From: Sulfuricurvum sp.
Lineage (GTDB): Bacteria > Campylobacterota > Campylobacteria > Campylobacterales > Sulfurimonadaceae
NCBI GenBank assembly: GCA_014764075.1
Contig: JACXUE010000060.1
Coordinates: 1 to 13,107, forward strand
Length of the DNA stretch: 13,107 bases
Direction of reading: 5' to 3'
The notes under the pieces were generated by a model, which saw only the letters and a list, made by a program, of their open reading frames with translations, searched no databases and was not told the origin of the DNA. Positions 1 to 7,064 of this stretch are shown piece by piece. How positions within the stretch are numbered: position 1 is the first letter of the stretch; each line of letters starts with the position of its first letter. The translations under genes and the position numbers were made by a program.

Positions 1-98
1 ATTGAATCAGTCTCAACTTTGTCATTTCTAATTTGGCTCTCCGCTTGAGCCGATAATATCAGTAAAATCAGCGATAGTGCCGTTCGCTTCATCGGCAT
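1..98 (-). CDS. Partial exported protein, N-terminal signal peptide only
   Basis: Reading the minus strand from ATG at 98, the frame stays open to the window edge (32 codons). It begins MPMKRTALSLILLILSAQA, a textbook Sec signal peptide: basic residues at 4-5, a hydrophobic core at about 7-16, and an A-Q-A signal-peptidase-I site near residues 17-19. A G-rich ribosome binding site (GGGGG) lies about 6 bases upstream and a TATAAT box at 133-128 is at promoter distance. The mature part visible here is about a dozen polar residues, too few to name a family. The protein is probably periplasmic or an outer-membrane component. It diverges from hemH. An overlapping minus-strand frame (MGVENADEA...) hits a stop after 27 codons and is less likely to be real. 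The second ATG at 92 is an alternative start. Confidence 0.6.
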   Translation of the reverse strand, partial: MPMKRTALSLILLILSAQAESQIRNDKVETDS

Positions 99-127
99 TT
101 TCTACCCCCATTCTCTATCACAGAGTC

Positions 128-133
128 ATTATA
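128..133 (-). promoter_or_regulatory. -10 box for the divergent exported-protein gene
   Basis: TATAAT on the minus strand, about 30 bases before the ATG at 98. No convincing -35 box is visible, which is usual for sigma-70 promoters of Campylobacterota. Confidence 0.45.
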
Positions 134-156
134 GATTAAAAAAGCTTTAGTTTTTT

Positions 157-162
157 TATAAT
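157..162 (+). promoter_or_regulatory. Candidate -10 box upstream of hemH
   Basis: TATAAT preceded by a T-run (151-157), about 63 bases before the hemH ATG. A second weaker candidate, TACACT at 188-193, lies 32 bases before the start codon. Which one is used cannot be decided by eye. Confidence 0.4.
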
Positions 163-176
163 CGTTAAAATTAACG
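163..176. promoter_or_regulatory. Inverted repeat, possible operator in front of hemH
   Basis: CGTTAA and TTAACG form a perfect 6-base inverted repeat separated by AA. It sits directly after one candidate -10 box (157-162) and ahead of the second (188-193), where a repressor would block either promoter. It does not resemble a classical Fur box. The region is AT-rich, so chance is possible. Confidence 0.3.
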
Positions 177-225
177 GGACGTTATGGTACACTTTCTTTA
201 AAAACAAACGGATAATAGGGATTAT

Positions 226-1173
226 ATGAAAGAAGCGATCGTGCTACTCAATATGGGTGGTCCCAACAACCTTAATGAGGTGGAGATGTTTCTTCACAAC
301 ATGTTTAACGACCCTTATATCATCCGGACTAAATCGAATCTGCTCCGCCGTTTTATCGCAGGGATGATTACGTTGACGCGTACTGAAAAATCTCAGGATA
401 TCTATCGTCAAATCGGTGGAAAATCACCTTTGGTGGATCATACACGGCGCTTGGTTCAAGCATTGCAAGAGGAGATCGGCGAAGAGGTCGTTGTTGATTT
501 TGTGATGCGCTATACCCCGCCCATGGCGTTGGAAGTGTGTACAAGACTCAAAAAACAAAGGATAGAAAAAGTTTATCTTATCCCTCTGTATCCCCAATAT
601 TCGACAACGACGACTCAATCGTCACTGGATGATTTCGAGTCGGTTTCCCATGCTATTGGCTGGGATGTGATCACGGTTGAGATCAAACATTTTTTTACTC
701 ATGAAACCTATAATCGATGTCTCATCGAGCGGATCAAAGAGTCTTTGGCGGAGGAGAGTGCCGAAGATTACGATATTGTTTTTTCAGCGCACGGTTTGCC
801 GCAGAAAATTGTCGATCAAGGGGATCCGTATCAACGTCATGTGATTTCTCATGTCAATTTGATCGAAGAACTTATGAAGACGATGGGATTGAATTTTCAT
901 CACGTTCACGTAGCGTATCAATCCAAAGTGGGGCCGATGAAATGGTTGGAACCCTCATTGGAAAGCACATTGCACAAGATTGAAAATAAACGGGTCATCA
1001 TCGTACCGATCGCGTTTACAATCGACAACTCCGAAACCGATTTCGAACTCTCAATCGAATATGCCGAAGTGGCCCACGAACTGGGATATCAATCATACCG
1101 TGTGTGCCGTTGTCCAAACGATCATCCGCTGTTTGTTCAGACATTGAAAGAACTGTACGAGAATATGAGATAA
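226..1173 (+). CDS. hemH: Ferrochelatase
   Basis: Inserts ferrous iron into protoporphyrin IX (or coproporphyrin III in the alternative pathway), the metal-insertion step of haem synthesis. The 315-residue length suits a bacterial ferrochelatase. Residues 5-12 hold the family N-terminal pattern (IVLLNMGG), YPQYS is at 122-126, and FSAHGLP at 186-192 carries the catalytic His189. SETDFE near 269-274 supplies Glu270. His189 and Glu270 have the same 81-residue spacing as His183 and Glu264 of the Bacillus subtilis enzyme. The start ATG at 226 follows an AGGG-type ribosome binding site. The gene leads a tight operon: the next ATG begins directly after its TAA. There is no membrane segment, so it is expected to be cytoplasmic or loosely membrane-associated. 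Family assignment is secure. Which porphyrin is the substrate is not visible. Confidence 0.97.
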   Translation: MKEAIVLLNMGGPNNLNEVEMFLHNMFNDPYIIRTKSNLLRRFIAGMITLTRTEKSQDIYRQIGGKSPLVDHTRRLVQALQEEIGEEVVVDFVMRYTPPMALEVCTRLKKQRIEKVYLIPLYPQYSTTTTQSSLDDFESVSHAIGWDVITVEIKHFFTHETYNRCLIERIKESLAEESAEDYDIVFSAHGLPQKIVDQGDPYQRHVISHVNLIEELMKTMGLNFHHVHVAYQSKVGPMKWLEPSLESTLHKIENKRVIIVPIAFTIDNSETDFELSIEYAEVAHELGYQSYRVCRCPNDHPLFVQTLKELYENMR

Positions 1174-1815
1174 ATGAGACGGATTGCACTCTTTGATATG
1201 GACGGTACTCTGATCGACTCAGGATTGGATATTACCCTCTCTATCAATCATGTGCGCCAAGTGATCTATCATCTCGAACCTCTCGCTGTCCAAACGATTA
1301 TCGATGCAATCAATGCCCATCAACGTAATTTAGCCGCTATTTTTTACGGAACAGAGCTCTATCAACCCGACGCTAAAGCTCTTTTTGAGGAGCACTATTA
1401 TGATCAGTGTATTCAAAACGTCAGAGCTTATGAGGGGATTGAGCCGATGTTGGAACGATTATCTTCCAGCGATGTCGTTATGGGGGTTGCTACCAACGCT
1501 CAGACTCTGTTTGCCAAACGGATGTTGGAGCATTTGGGGTTGGATCGCTTTTTTGACTCCATTATCGGAGCCGATCGTGTCGAAAATCCGAAACCTCATC
1601 CGAACATGCTTTATTATCATCTCCATCGGCATAATTTTCAACCAGGTATGGATCGTGCTTGGATGATTGGAGATAACTCCAAGGATATGGAGGCTGCTGC
1701 ACGTGCGGGAATCTGTGGAATCTTTGCCGGATGGGGTTTTAGCACTACGGGAGAGGGGGACTATTTTGCCTCCTCGGCAAACGATGTCGTTGATATTATC
1801 TGCAATAAAGGTTAA
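1174..1815 (+). CDS. HAD-family hydrolase, phosphoglycolate phosphatase-like
   Basis: A haloacid dehalogenase superfamily phosphatase of 213 residues. All four HAD motifs are visible: motif I FDMDGT with nucleophile Asp8 and acid/base Asp10, motif II ending in Thr107 (VATNA), motif III Lys140 (NPKPHP), and motif IV GDNSKD with Asp167 and Asp171. The region between motifs I and II looks like an alpha-helical cap of the Gph/PGMB type, so the substrate is probably a small phosphorylated metabolite such as phosphoglycolate or a sugar phosphate. The sequence does not say which. The ATG follows the hemH stop codon with no gap and lacks a strong ribosome binding site of its own, which suggests coupled translation. 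A role in haem synthesis is not implied by this context alone. Confidence 0.85.
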   Translation: MRRIALFDMDGTLIDSGLDITLSINHVRQVIYHLEPLAVQTIIDAINAHQRNLAAIFYGTELYQPDAKALFEEHYYDQCIQNVRAYEGIEPMLERLSSSDVVMGVATNAQTLFAKRMLEHLGLDRFFDSIIGADRVENPKPHPNMLYYHLHRHNFQPGMDRAWMIGDNSKDMEAAARAGICGIFAGWGFSTTGEGDYFASSANDVVDIICNKG

Positions 1816-1817
1816 GG

Positions 1818-3050
1818 ATGTTGAGTATTGATCTTTTTATCGCTATGGGTATCATATTTCTTTTGTTTTTGCGCCATCTCTCAGTCTACAAAGAGCCTAA
1901 CAAAATCAACTACACCCCCGTGGTTTTGACACTGGGGATATTGGGGGCTATATTTCATCTGATATTCGAGGAGTTAAGTCTCACAACCCTCAAAGAGGCG
2001 ATGTTGCCTCTAAGCGTAGGGTTAGTCTTGTTCGCGATAATGTCGCTCATATCCCAAACACTCACCGTTATAAATACCCATGAAGATCGGCTCCGTTCAT
2101 TAGCGATCAGTGATCAGCTTACCGCACTCGGTTTATCGATTACGACCCTCAAAGATCATCTGGATATGGTTGCGAAGATGGAGAGTTCGACCCACGAACA
2201 ACTTCGTACCGTTTTCAAAGAGGAGATCGATGCATTGAATGTAATCCAATCGAATCAAAAACTTTTTGTAGCCAAAATAGAGGCACTTTTGGCACATCAG
2301 CAAAGTACGATGGAGAAATTTGAAGATTTTACCCTCTCAGAACTCCCAAGTCTAGATAATGTCATACACCGTCATATCGATCTGCTTCGTGTGGCGGAAC
2401 AAGACCATTTCAACAAACTCAAAAATGTGGTTCGTCTAAGCTGTGATGAGCAAAAAGAGGTTCATTCGCAACTCGCCGAGCTTCGTGAAACAGTACTAAA
2501 AATCGCCTCCCATCAAACCCCCGATTATACGATTTCGGTTTTGCAAAAAGAGCTTGATCGGATCGTCCATGATTTTGATCGTCATATGCAAACTTTGGGG
2601 GCTAAAAGTGAAACCATCCTCTCGACGCTGCATGAGAATGAGGCGATATTGAAAAACTCCCGTGAAGAGAGTGAAATGATTATGCGACAGATGGTTCTCT
2701 CTTCCAAACAAATGAAAGAGATGTCGCTCCATTCCAAAGAGCTTGCCGAATCGCTCGAGCCCCTATCGCATCTATTCGCATCAGCCAAATCGCTTCATCA
2801 TGAGTTCGTAACCGCACGCGGAAGATTGAGTGAATTGATTGTGACACTCGAATCGTATGAGCGTCAAGAGTATCGTACCATACGCCAAAGTTTGGAAGAG
2901 GTTGCGGCTCAGGCGACGGCACAGATGGAGCTTTTCATCCAAAATATCCAAAAACACGAGAAAATGCCTCTGATCGAGACGAAAAACGTCCAAGATTTGG
3001 CAAGTAAAGTGAAGCTTCAAAAAAGCTATCTGGGAGATAATCAAGAATAA
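1818..3050 (+). CDS. Unrecognised membrane-anchored coiled-coil protein
   Basis: I do not recognise this 410-residue protein. The N-terminus has three hydrophobic stretches at about 4-18, 33-50 and 62-79. The remaining 320 or so residues are almost entirely helical and polar, rich in Glu, Gln, Lys, Leu and His with heptad-like spacing, and few Gly or Pro. It is therefore probably an inner-membrane protein with a long coiled coil on one side. No HAMP segment, chemoreceptor signalling tip, kinase, GGDEF or ATPase motif is visible, although the overall look recalls methyl-accepting proteins. The ribosome binding site AAAGG (1807-1811) lies inside the end of the preceding phosphatase gene with a 6-base spacer, so it belongs to the hemH operon. 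It ends just before a new promoter at 3054. Roles in scaffolding, cell shape or envelope sensing are only guesses. Confidence 0.8.
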   Translation: MLSIDLFIAMGIIFLLFLRHLSVYKEPNKINYTPVVLTLGILGAIFHLIFEELSLTTLKEAMLPLSVGLVLFAIMSLISQTLTVINTHEDRLRSLAISDQLTALGLSITTLKDHLDMVAKMESSTHEQLRTVFKEEIDALNVIQSNQKLFVAKIEALLAHQQSTMEKFEDFTLSELPSLDNVIHRHIDLLRVAEQDHFNKLKNVVRLSCDEQKEVHSQLAELRETVLKIASHQTPDYTISVLQKELDRIVHDFDRHMQTLGAKSETILSTLHENEAILKNSREESEMIMRQMVLSSKQMKEMSLHSKELAESLEPLSHLFASAKSLHHEFVTARGRLSELIVTLESYERQEYRTIRQSLEEVAAQATAQMELFIQNIQKHEKMPLIETKNVQDLASKVKLQKSYLGDNQE

Positions 3051-3053
3051 AGC

Positions 3054-3059
3054 TATAAT
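3054..3059 (+). promoter_or_regulatory. -10 box for the DUF695-RraB gene and dgkA
   Basis: TATAAT (context AGCTATAATG) only four bases after the stop of the coiled-coil gene and 15-24 bases before the candidate start codons. It implies a short leader. No -35 box is evident. Confidence 0.5.
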
Positions 3060-3074
3060 GACACAAAAAGGTTT

Positions 3075-3800
3075 ATGGTAAGTATGATTGAATATTACGA
3101 ACTTCTCGATGATGAAAATATCCCCTATCGCTGTGATGTAGCGCTTGAGCTTATCGATGGCGCTCCCCAAAAGGAGCGACCGTGGCTTTTGTGGCTCTTT
3201 GTCAAAGCCGATGGATTCAGCGAGCCGTTGGAAGCGTTTACCCGTGATTTGAGCAGTGCTCTTGAGACCTCACTTGATGCCCAATTTGCCGGACGAGTCA
3301 TTAAAGATGGATGGACAGAGTTATATTACTACGCTCCAAGCGCAAAACGGTTTGAAAATATCAGCAGTGACATTATGAACGCCCATGGCGGATTTGCTTA
3401 TGAGCGCGGATCTTCCAAAGATACCAAATGGGATATGTATATCAACAACCTCTATCCCGATCCCTATGGACTACTCAGTATCCAAAACCGCCACACGATC
3501 GTCTCTCTGATCGAAGCGGGAGATGATCTGACAATCCCTAGGGAAGTAGAACACTACCTCTTTTTCCAAACCAAAACATCGATGGAACGCGCCGTATCTG
3601 GACTCAATTCCCACGGCTACGAAGTCAAAGAGTACGTAAATGACGATGAGAGTGATTATGGCTACGGTGTGGTTTTGATCAAAACCGAATCAATCACTCC
3701 GGAGAGTATCGAAGAGACGACGACATCCCTGTATAAGTCTGCAATCCAAGAACACGGCATCTATGAGGGGTGGAGTACCGTGTTGGGGATTGATGCATAA
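3075..3800 (+). CDS. DUF695-RraB two-domain protein
   Basis: A soluble, acidic protein of 241 residues with no signal peptide or membrane segment. Residues about 5-130 match the general pattern of the uncharacterised DUF695 domain (Trp- and Tyr-rich alternating strands, W37-W40, GWTELYYY at 79-86). Residues about 137-238 resemble RraB, the E. coli protein that binds RNase E and inhibits it: an EVEHYLFF strand at 157-164, the GYEV motif at 181-184, and the YEGW motif at 230-233 that corresponds to YDGW in RraB. This DUF695 plus RraB arrangement is known in other proteobacteria but its function is not. Two starts are possible, ATG at 3075 and ATG at 3084. An AAGG site sits only 3 bases from the first, so the second is a real alternative. 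The stop overlaps the dgkA start by one base (TAATG). Confidence 0.8.
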   Translation: MVSMIEYYELLDDENIPYRCDVALELIDGAPQKERPWLLWLFVKADGFSEPLEAFTRDLSSALETSLDAQFAGRVIKDGWTELYYYAPSAKRFENISSDIMNAHGGFAYERGSSKDTKWDMYINNLYPDPYGLLSIQNRHTIVSLIEAGDDLTIPREVEHYLFFQTKTSMERAVSGLNSHGYEVKEYVNDDESDYGYGVVLIKTESITPESIEETTTSLYKSAIQEHGIYEGWSTVLGIDA

Positions 3801-4168
3801 TGCCTCTCAATAAACCTCGATACACCCTTTTTAAAAACGCCCGCTATGCTCTAAACGGATTGATCGAGGTGACGAAAAACGAAAAATCGTTTCGTCTGCA
3901 AATTCTGTTATTTGTAGTCGGTATGGTGATTGCATGGTCGCTTCCACTCGATTTTTTGCATCACTCTATTTTAGCAACCTCATTATTCGTACCACTAATT
4001 GCCGAAGTAATAAACAGTTCTATAGAACGGACAGTAGATTTAGTGACTTATGAGCATCATGAGCTTGCGAAACGGGCAAAAGACGCGGGAGCGGCATTGG
4101 TATTTCTCTCATTGGCAATGTTGGCGTTTATTTGGGGATTGACGCTCTACAGCGCATTTTGTCTGTAA
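3800..4168 (+). CDS. dgkA: Diacylglycerol kinase (prokaryotic, membrane)
   Basis: Phosphorylates diacylglycerol to phosphatidic acid with ATP in the inner membrane, recycling lipid released by envelope-modifying reactions. The 122-residue length and three hydrophobic helices (about 33-50, 56-75 and 97-117) fit the small trimeric DgkA family. Key residues keep E. coli numbering: Glu28 in NEKSF, Glu69 and Glu76 in the EVINSSIE segment. This is followed by the family signature HHELAKRAKDAGAA at 86-99. The ATG shares its A with the TAA of the preceding gene, so translation is probably coupled. A 58-base gap holding a new promoter separates it from the downstream gene. Confidence 0.95.
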   Translation: MPLNKPRYTLFKNARYALNGLIEVTKNEKSFRLQILLFVVGMVIAWSLPLDFLHHSILATSLFVPLIAEVINSSIERTVDLVTYEHHELAKRAKDAGAALVFLSLAMLAFIWGLTLYSAFCL

Positions 4169-4191
4169 CGTTTTCGTAAGAGATTTTTCTT

Positions 4192-4197
4192 TATAAT
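4192..4197 (+). promoter_or_regulatory. -10 box for carboxynorspermidine dehydrogenase
   Basis: TATAAT (context CTTTATAATCAC) 29 bases before the ATG at 4227, preceded by T-rich sequence. It is followed by a strong G-rich ribosome binding site (GGGGG) 7 bases before the start. Confidence 0.55.
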
Positions 4198-4226
4198 CAC
4201 ACAATATTTCTTTTGGGGGTTACACT

Positions 4227-5411
4227 ATGGCAACTGCACTCATTATCGGCGCCGGCGGAGTAGGGCGCGTTGTGGCACACAAATGTGTCATGAACAACCA
4301 CATTTTTGATCGTATCATTTTAGCAAGCCGCTCTATCGGGCGCTGCGTCGAGATCCAAAGCGAACTCCCAGAGGGTGCGATCGAAATCGACACTGTCGAT
4401 GCGGATAACACGGATGAAGTGATTGCGCTCATTCAAAAGTACAATCCATCGATCCTCATCAACGTTGCATTGCCGTATCAAGACCTTGCAATCATGGATG
4501 CGTGTATTGCTACGAAAACTCCCTACCTCGATACGGCCAACTACGAACACCCTGATGAAGCAAAATTTGAGTACAAACTTCAATGGGCTCGTGATGAGAA
4601 ATTTAAAGAAGCGGGGATCATGGGATTGCTCGGGAGCGGATTCGATCCGGGTGCGACTAACGTATTTTGTGCCTATGCCCAAAAACACTATTTCGATGAG
4701 ATTCACACCATCGATATCCTCGACTGTAATGCGGGAGATCACGGTTATCCATTCGCGACCAACTTTAACCCTGAGATCAACCTCCGTGAAGTAAGTGCCA
4801 AAGGGCGCTACTGGGAGAACGGTGAGTGGATCGAAACGGCACCGATGGAGATCATGCAGGTGTGGGATTACCCTGAAGTAGGACCAAAAGACAGCTATCT
4901 GTTGTACCATGAAGAGATGGAGTCATTGGTCAAACACATCAAAGGGCTTAAACGGATCCGCTTTTTCATGACCTTCGGACAAAGTTACCTGACTCACATG
5001 AAATGTTTGGAAAATGTCGGTATGCTTGGGATTGAGCCGGTAGAACACCAAGGGATGAAAATTGTTCCAATCGAGTTTTTGAAAACGCTCCTTCCCGACC
5101 CTGCATCACTCGGTCCTCGTACCAAAGGTAAAACCAACATCGGTATCGTTGCCGAGGGACTCAAAGAGGGTAAAAAACGCAAAATCTATATTTACCAAGT
5201 AAAAGACCACGAAGAGTGTTACGCCGAAGTAAAATCCCAAGGTGTCTCTTATACGACAGGTGTCCCTGCCGTCATCGGTGCTAAACTGATGGTAGAGGGG
5301 AAATGGAGCGGTCAAGGGGTGTTCAATATGGAACAGTTCGATCCCGATCCGTTTATGGATGAGATGAACACCCAAGGGCTCCCTTGGAAGGTTATCGAGA
5401 TGGACGTTTAA
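4227..5411 (+). CDS. Carboxynorspermidine/carboxyspermidine dehydrogenase, saccharopine dehydrogenase family
   Basis: Condenses a diamine (putrescine for spermidine) with aspartate semialdehyde and reduces the product with NADPH, giving the carboxylated polyamine that NspC then decarboxylates. The 394-residue protein opens with a Rossmann dinucleotide motif, GAGGVG at 8-13, and continues with the saccharopine dehydrogenase-like fold. It lacks the extra domains of true lysine-pathway enzymes. The functional call rests on overall resemblance to the Campylobacter-type enzyme and on the presence of nspC 2.3 kb downstream on the same strand. No speE or speD gene is present in the window. Saccharopine dehydrogenase proper is the main alternative but is unlikely in this lineage. 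The gene has its own promoter and ribosome binding site. It ends 3 bases before the end of the convergent amrB remnant. Confidence 0.88.
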   Translation: MATALIIGAGGVGRVVAHKCVMNNHIFDRIILASRSIGRCVEIQSELPEGAIEIDTVDADNTDEVIALIQKYNPSILINVALPYQDLAIMDACIATKTPYLDTANYEHPDEAKFEYKLQWARDEKFKEAGIMGLLGSGFDPGATNVFCAYAQKHYFDEIHTIDILDCNAGDHGYPFATNFNPEINLREVSAKGRYWENGEWIETAPMEIMQVWDYPEVGPKDSYLLYHEEMESLVKHIKGLKRIRFFMTFGQSYLTHMKCLENVGMLGIEPVEHQGMKIVPIEFLKTLLPDPASLGPRTKGKTNIGIVAEGLKEGKKRKIYIYQVKDHEECYAEVKSQGVSYTTGVPAVIGAKLMVEGKWSGQGVFNMEQFDPDPFMDEMNTQGLPWKVIEMDV

Positions 5412-5414
5412 CCT

Positions 5415-6081
5415 TTATTGAAATAACGCGCTCGCGTAGCCCACTACGCGCTCGTTATCCCCGCTCGCATCGGCACTGGTCCGATAATCGAGCAAAGTCG
5501 CTTCCAAACCTCTCTTTTTAGCGATATCCAACATCGCTTTAACTCCGATTTTTCCACACGCTTCACACCCTTGATGGAGCATTGAGCTATTCACATGTTG
5601 GATCGCTTCCAAACAGATTGAATCCAGTTTTTTTGCTTGATCCAGACTATGATAATGGCTCAAATCGGTGCTGATAACGACGGCTAGATCGGGTAGATTC
5701 AGCAAATAGTCGATAATGGGCGAGAGTTGAACCGGATCAGCGTAGGCATAGACCATCTCGATCACCCCCTAACGGCGTTTGATAGCTTTTATCATCACAA
5801 ATACTTACCCCATCAAATCCGACGCGATGGCTGGGACCGATGACGACTACCGTTTTTGGATGGGCATGTGTTAGAACCCGATAAGCTATGTTGGCGGTAA
5901 ACCCTGAATAGATCCATCCCGCATGGGGGACGATAACCGCATGGGTGATCATATGGGCAAGTTCTGTATGCGCAGTTGGATGTTGTTTTAAAACCGTATT
6001 AAAATGATCGATGTAACGCTCTATCTCCTCTTTGGATGAGGGATAAAAACTCCCAGCTACGCTCATGGTACGTACGCTCAT
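5415..6081 (-). pseudogene. amrB: Broken amrB: AmmeMemoRadiSam system protein B (MEMO-like)
   Basis: MEMO proteins resemble class III extradiol dioxygenases and hold a metal-site cluster, but no activity is established for the bacterial B protein. The start ATG at 6081 overlaps the stop of the radical SAM gene (ATGA). The first frame runs 105 recognisable residues: SVAGSFYP, VPHAGWIYSG with His53, GPSH with His85, and SYQTPLG. It then leaves the family pattern and stops at 5737. The family resumes in another frame (from about 5764) at VIEMVYAYAD, and continues through STDLSHYHS, ACGKIGV with the conserved Cys, the TSADASGD segment and VGYASALFQ to the TAA at 5415. About 40-45 residues normally lying between these blocks, including the EHS-containing segment, are absent. 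One G must also be removed from the GGGGG run at the joint to restore frame. This looks like a deletion plus frameshift. An assembly error is possible. Confidence 0.8.
5423..5458. repeat. Imperfect hairpin at the convergent gene ends
   Basis: ATAACG (5423-5428) pairs with CGTTAT (5453-5458), and inside it CGCGTAG (5433-5439) pairs with CTACGCG (5444-5450) around a CCCA loop. A 9-base direct repeat, ACGCGCTCG, occurs at 5426 and 5446. The hairpin lies 12 bases beyond the dehydrogenase stop and within the last codons of amrB. No T-run follows on either strand, so it is not a standard intrinsic terminator. It could slow polymerase or stabilise mRNA ends. Confidence 0.35.
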
Positions 6082-7064
6082 TTCCAGACTCCTTCGATTG
6101 GGCGGCGGCATTTGGGGCAATGAGCATCCTCTAAACTAAAATGGGTAGTTTGAAACCCGTGACGCTCTATCAGCAGAGTACCGCATTCCGGACAGTGGGT
6201 TTGTGAGGGGAGGGTGACATTGCCCATATAGACGTAATAGAGCCCTGCATTTTTCCCTATTCGGTAAGCGTCCTTTATTGTTTCCAATGGCGTCGGTGGG
6301 GTTGATTTCATTCGATAATCGGGGTGAAAGGCACTGATATGCCACGGAACGTGTTTCCCTAAATGTTCAACGATAAACTCGGCTATCGATTTTAGCTCCT
6401 CATGCGAATCATTCACTCCCGGTACGATCAGTGTGGTCACCTCGACCCATATGCCGTGCTTGACCATCGATATGAGCGTCTCTTGTACCCCTGAGAGGGA
6501 TGCTTTGAGCACTTTTTTATAATACGACGGATTAAAACTTTTCAAATCGATATTCGCCGCATCGATCCATGTCGGAGCGTCTTCACACACCTCATCGGAC
6601 TCAAACCCGCTGGAGACGAATACGTTGCGCAGTCCCCGCTTTTTCGCTTCGATACCGATATCTTTAGCATAGGGGTACCAGACACTTGGCTCATTATAGG
6701 TATAGCTGATCGACGCGCACCCTTGTACCTGTGCAAAATGGGCGGCATCTTTGGGAAGCAGCGTTATCGAGGTATCCACTTCACCGCTTTGCGATATAAG
6801 CCAGTTTTGACAAAACGGACAACGGAGGTTACACCCCACCGTACCGATCGAAAAAGATGTCGAGGTGGGGAGAAAATGGTACAGAGGTTTTTTCTCAATC
6901 GGATCGATATGGACGGCACTGGGGTGAGCGTATACGAGACATTCGAGTTTTCCGTTGCTGTTTTTTTCAACTTGGCACATGCCGATTTGACCCTCTGAGA
7001 GGGTACAGTAGTGACGACAGAGCAAACAGACCAAACGATCGTGTTTGATTCGAAAATACTCCAT
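6078..7064 (-). CDS. amrS: AmmeMemoRadiSam system radical SAM enzyme
   Basis: A 328-residue radical S-adenosylmethionine enzyme related to pyruvate formate-lyase activating enzymes. The 4Fe-4S cluster motif CX3CX2C is Cys78, Cys82 and Cys85 (GCNLRCPFCQNW). An N-terminal cysteine set (Cys13, 16, 20 and 30) and a C-terminal rubredoxin-like pair of CX2C motifs (Cys291/294 and Cys316/319) suggest additional metal sites. This whole layout is typical of the enzyme in the three-gene AmmeMemoRadiSam system, whose substrate is unknown. ATG at 7064 is preferred because AAGGAG lies 5 bases upstream and the ATG overlaps the TGA of the A gene. GTG at 7067 would put it too close. The downstream amrB overlaps by ATGA. 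The gene appears intact, although its usual partner is broken. A glycyl-radical enzyme activase is the alternative, but no such enzyme lies here. Confidence 0.92.
   Translation of the reverse strand: MEYFRIKHDRLVCLLCRHYCTLSEGQIGMCQVEKNSNGKLECLVYAHPSAVHIDPIEKKPLYHFLPTSTSFSIGTVGCNLRCPFCQNWLISQSGEVDTSITLLPKDAAHFAQVQGCASISYTYNEPSVWYPYAKDIGIEAKKRGLRNVFVSSGFESDEVCEDAPTWIDAANIDLKSFNPSYYKKVLKASLSGVQETLISMVKHGIWVEVTTLIVPGVNDSHEELKSIAEFIVEHLGKHVPWHISAFHPDYRMKSTPPTPLETIKDAYRIGKNAGLYYVYMGNVTLPSQTHCPECGTLLIERHGFQTTHFSLEDAHCPKCRRPIEGVWK

Noticed and set aside
2781..3170. 129-codon open frame on the minus strand spanning the junction at 3050-3075
   Set aside because: It crosses two convincing plus-strand genes and a promoter. 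Its hydrophobic look comes from reading the complement of coiled-coil codons.
4320..4910. 196-codon open frame on the minus strand
   Set aside because: It lies wholly opposite the carboxynorspermidine dehydrogenase gene and its composition is that of a mirror frame.
5415..5765. Second amrB fragment as an independent gene starting at GTG 5765
   Set aside because: There is no spaced ribosome binding site before the GTG, and the fragment lacks the two N-terminal histidine motifs, so it is treated as part of the pseudogene.
5737..5770. Programmed ribosomal frameshift at the G5 run in amrB
   Set aside because: The shift alone would still leave out the 40-45 residue middle segment, and no stimulatory element is visible. 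Gene decay or an assembly error explains more.
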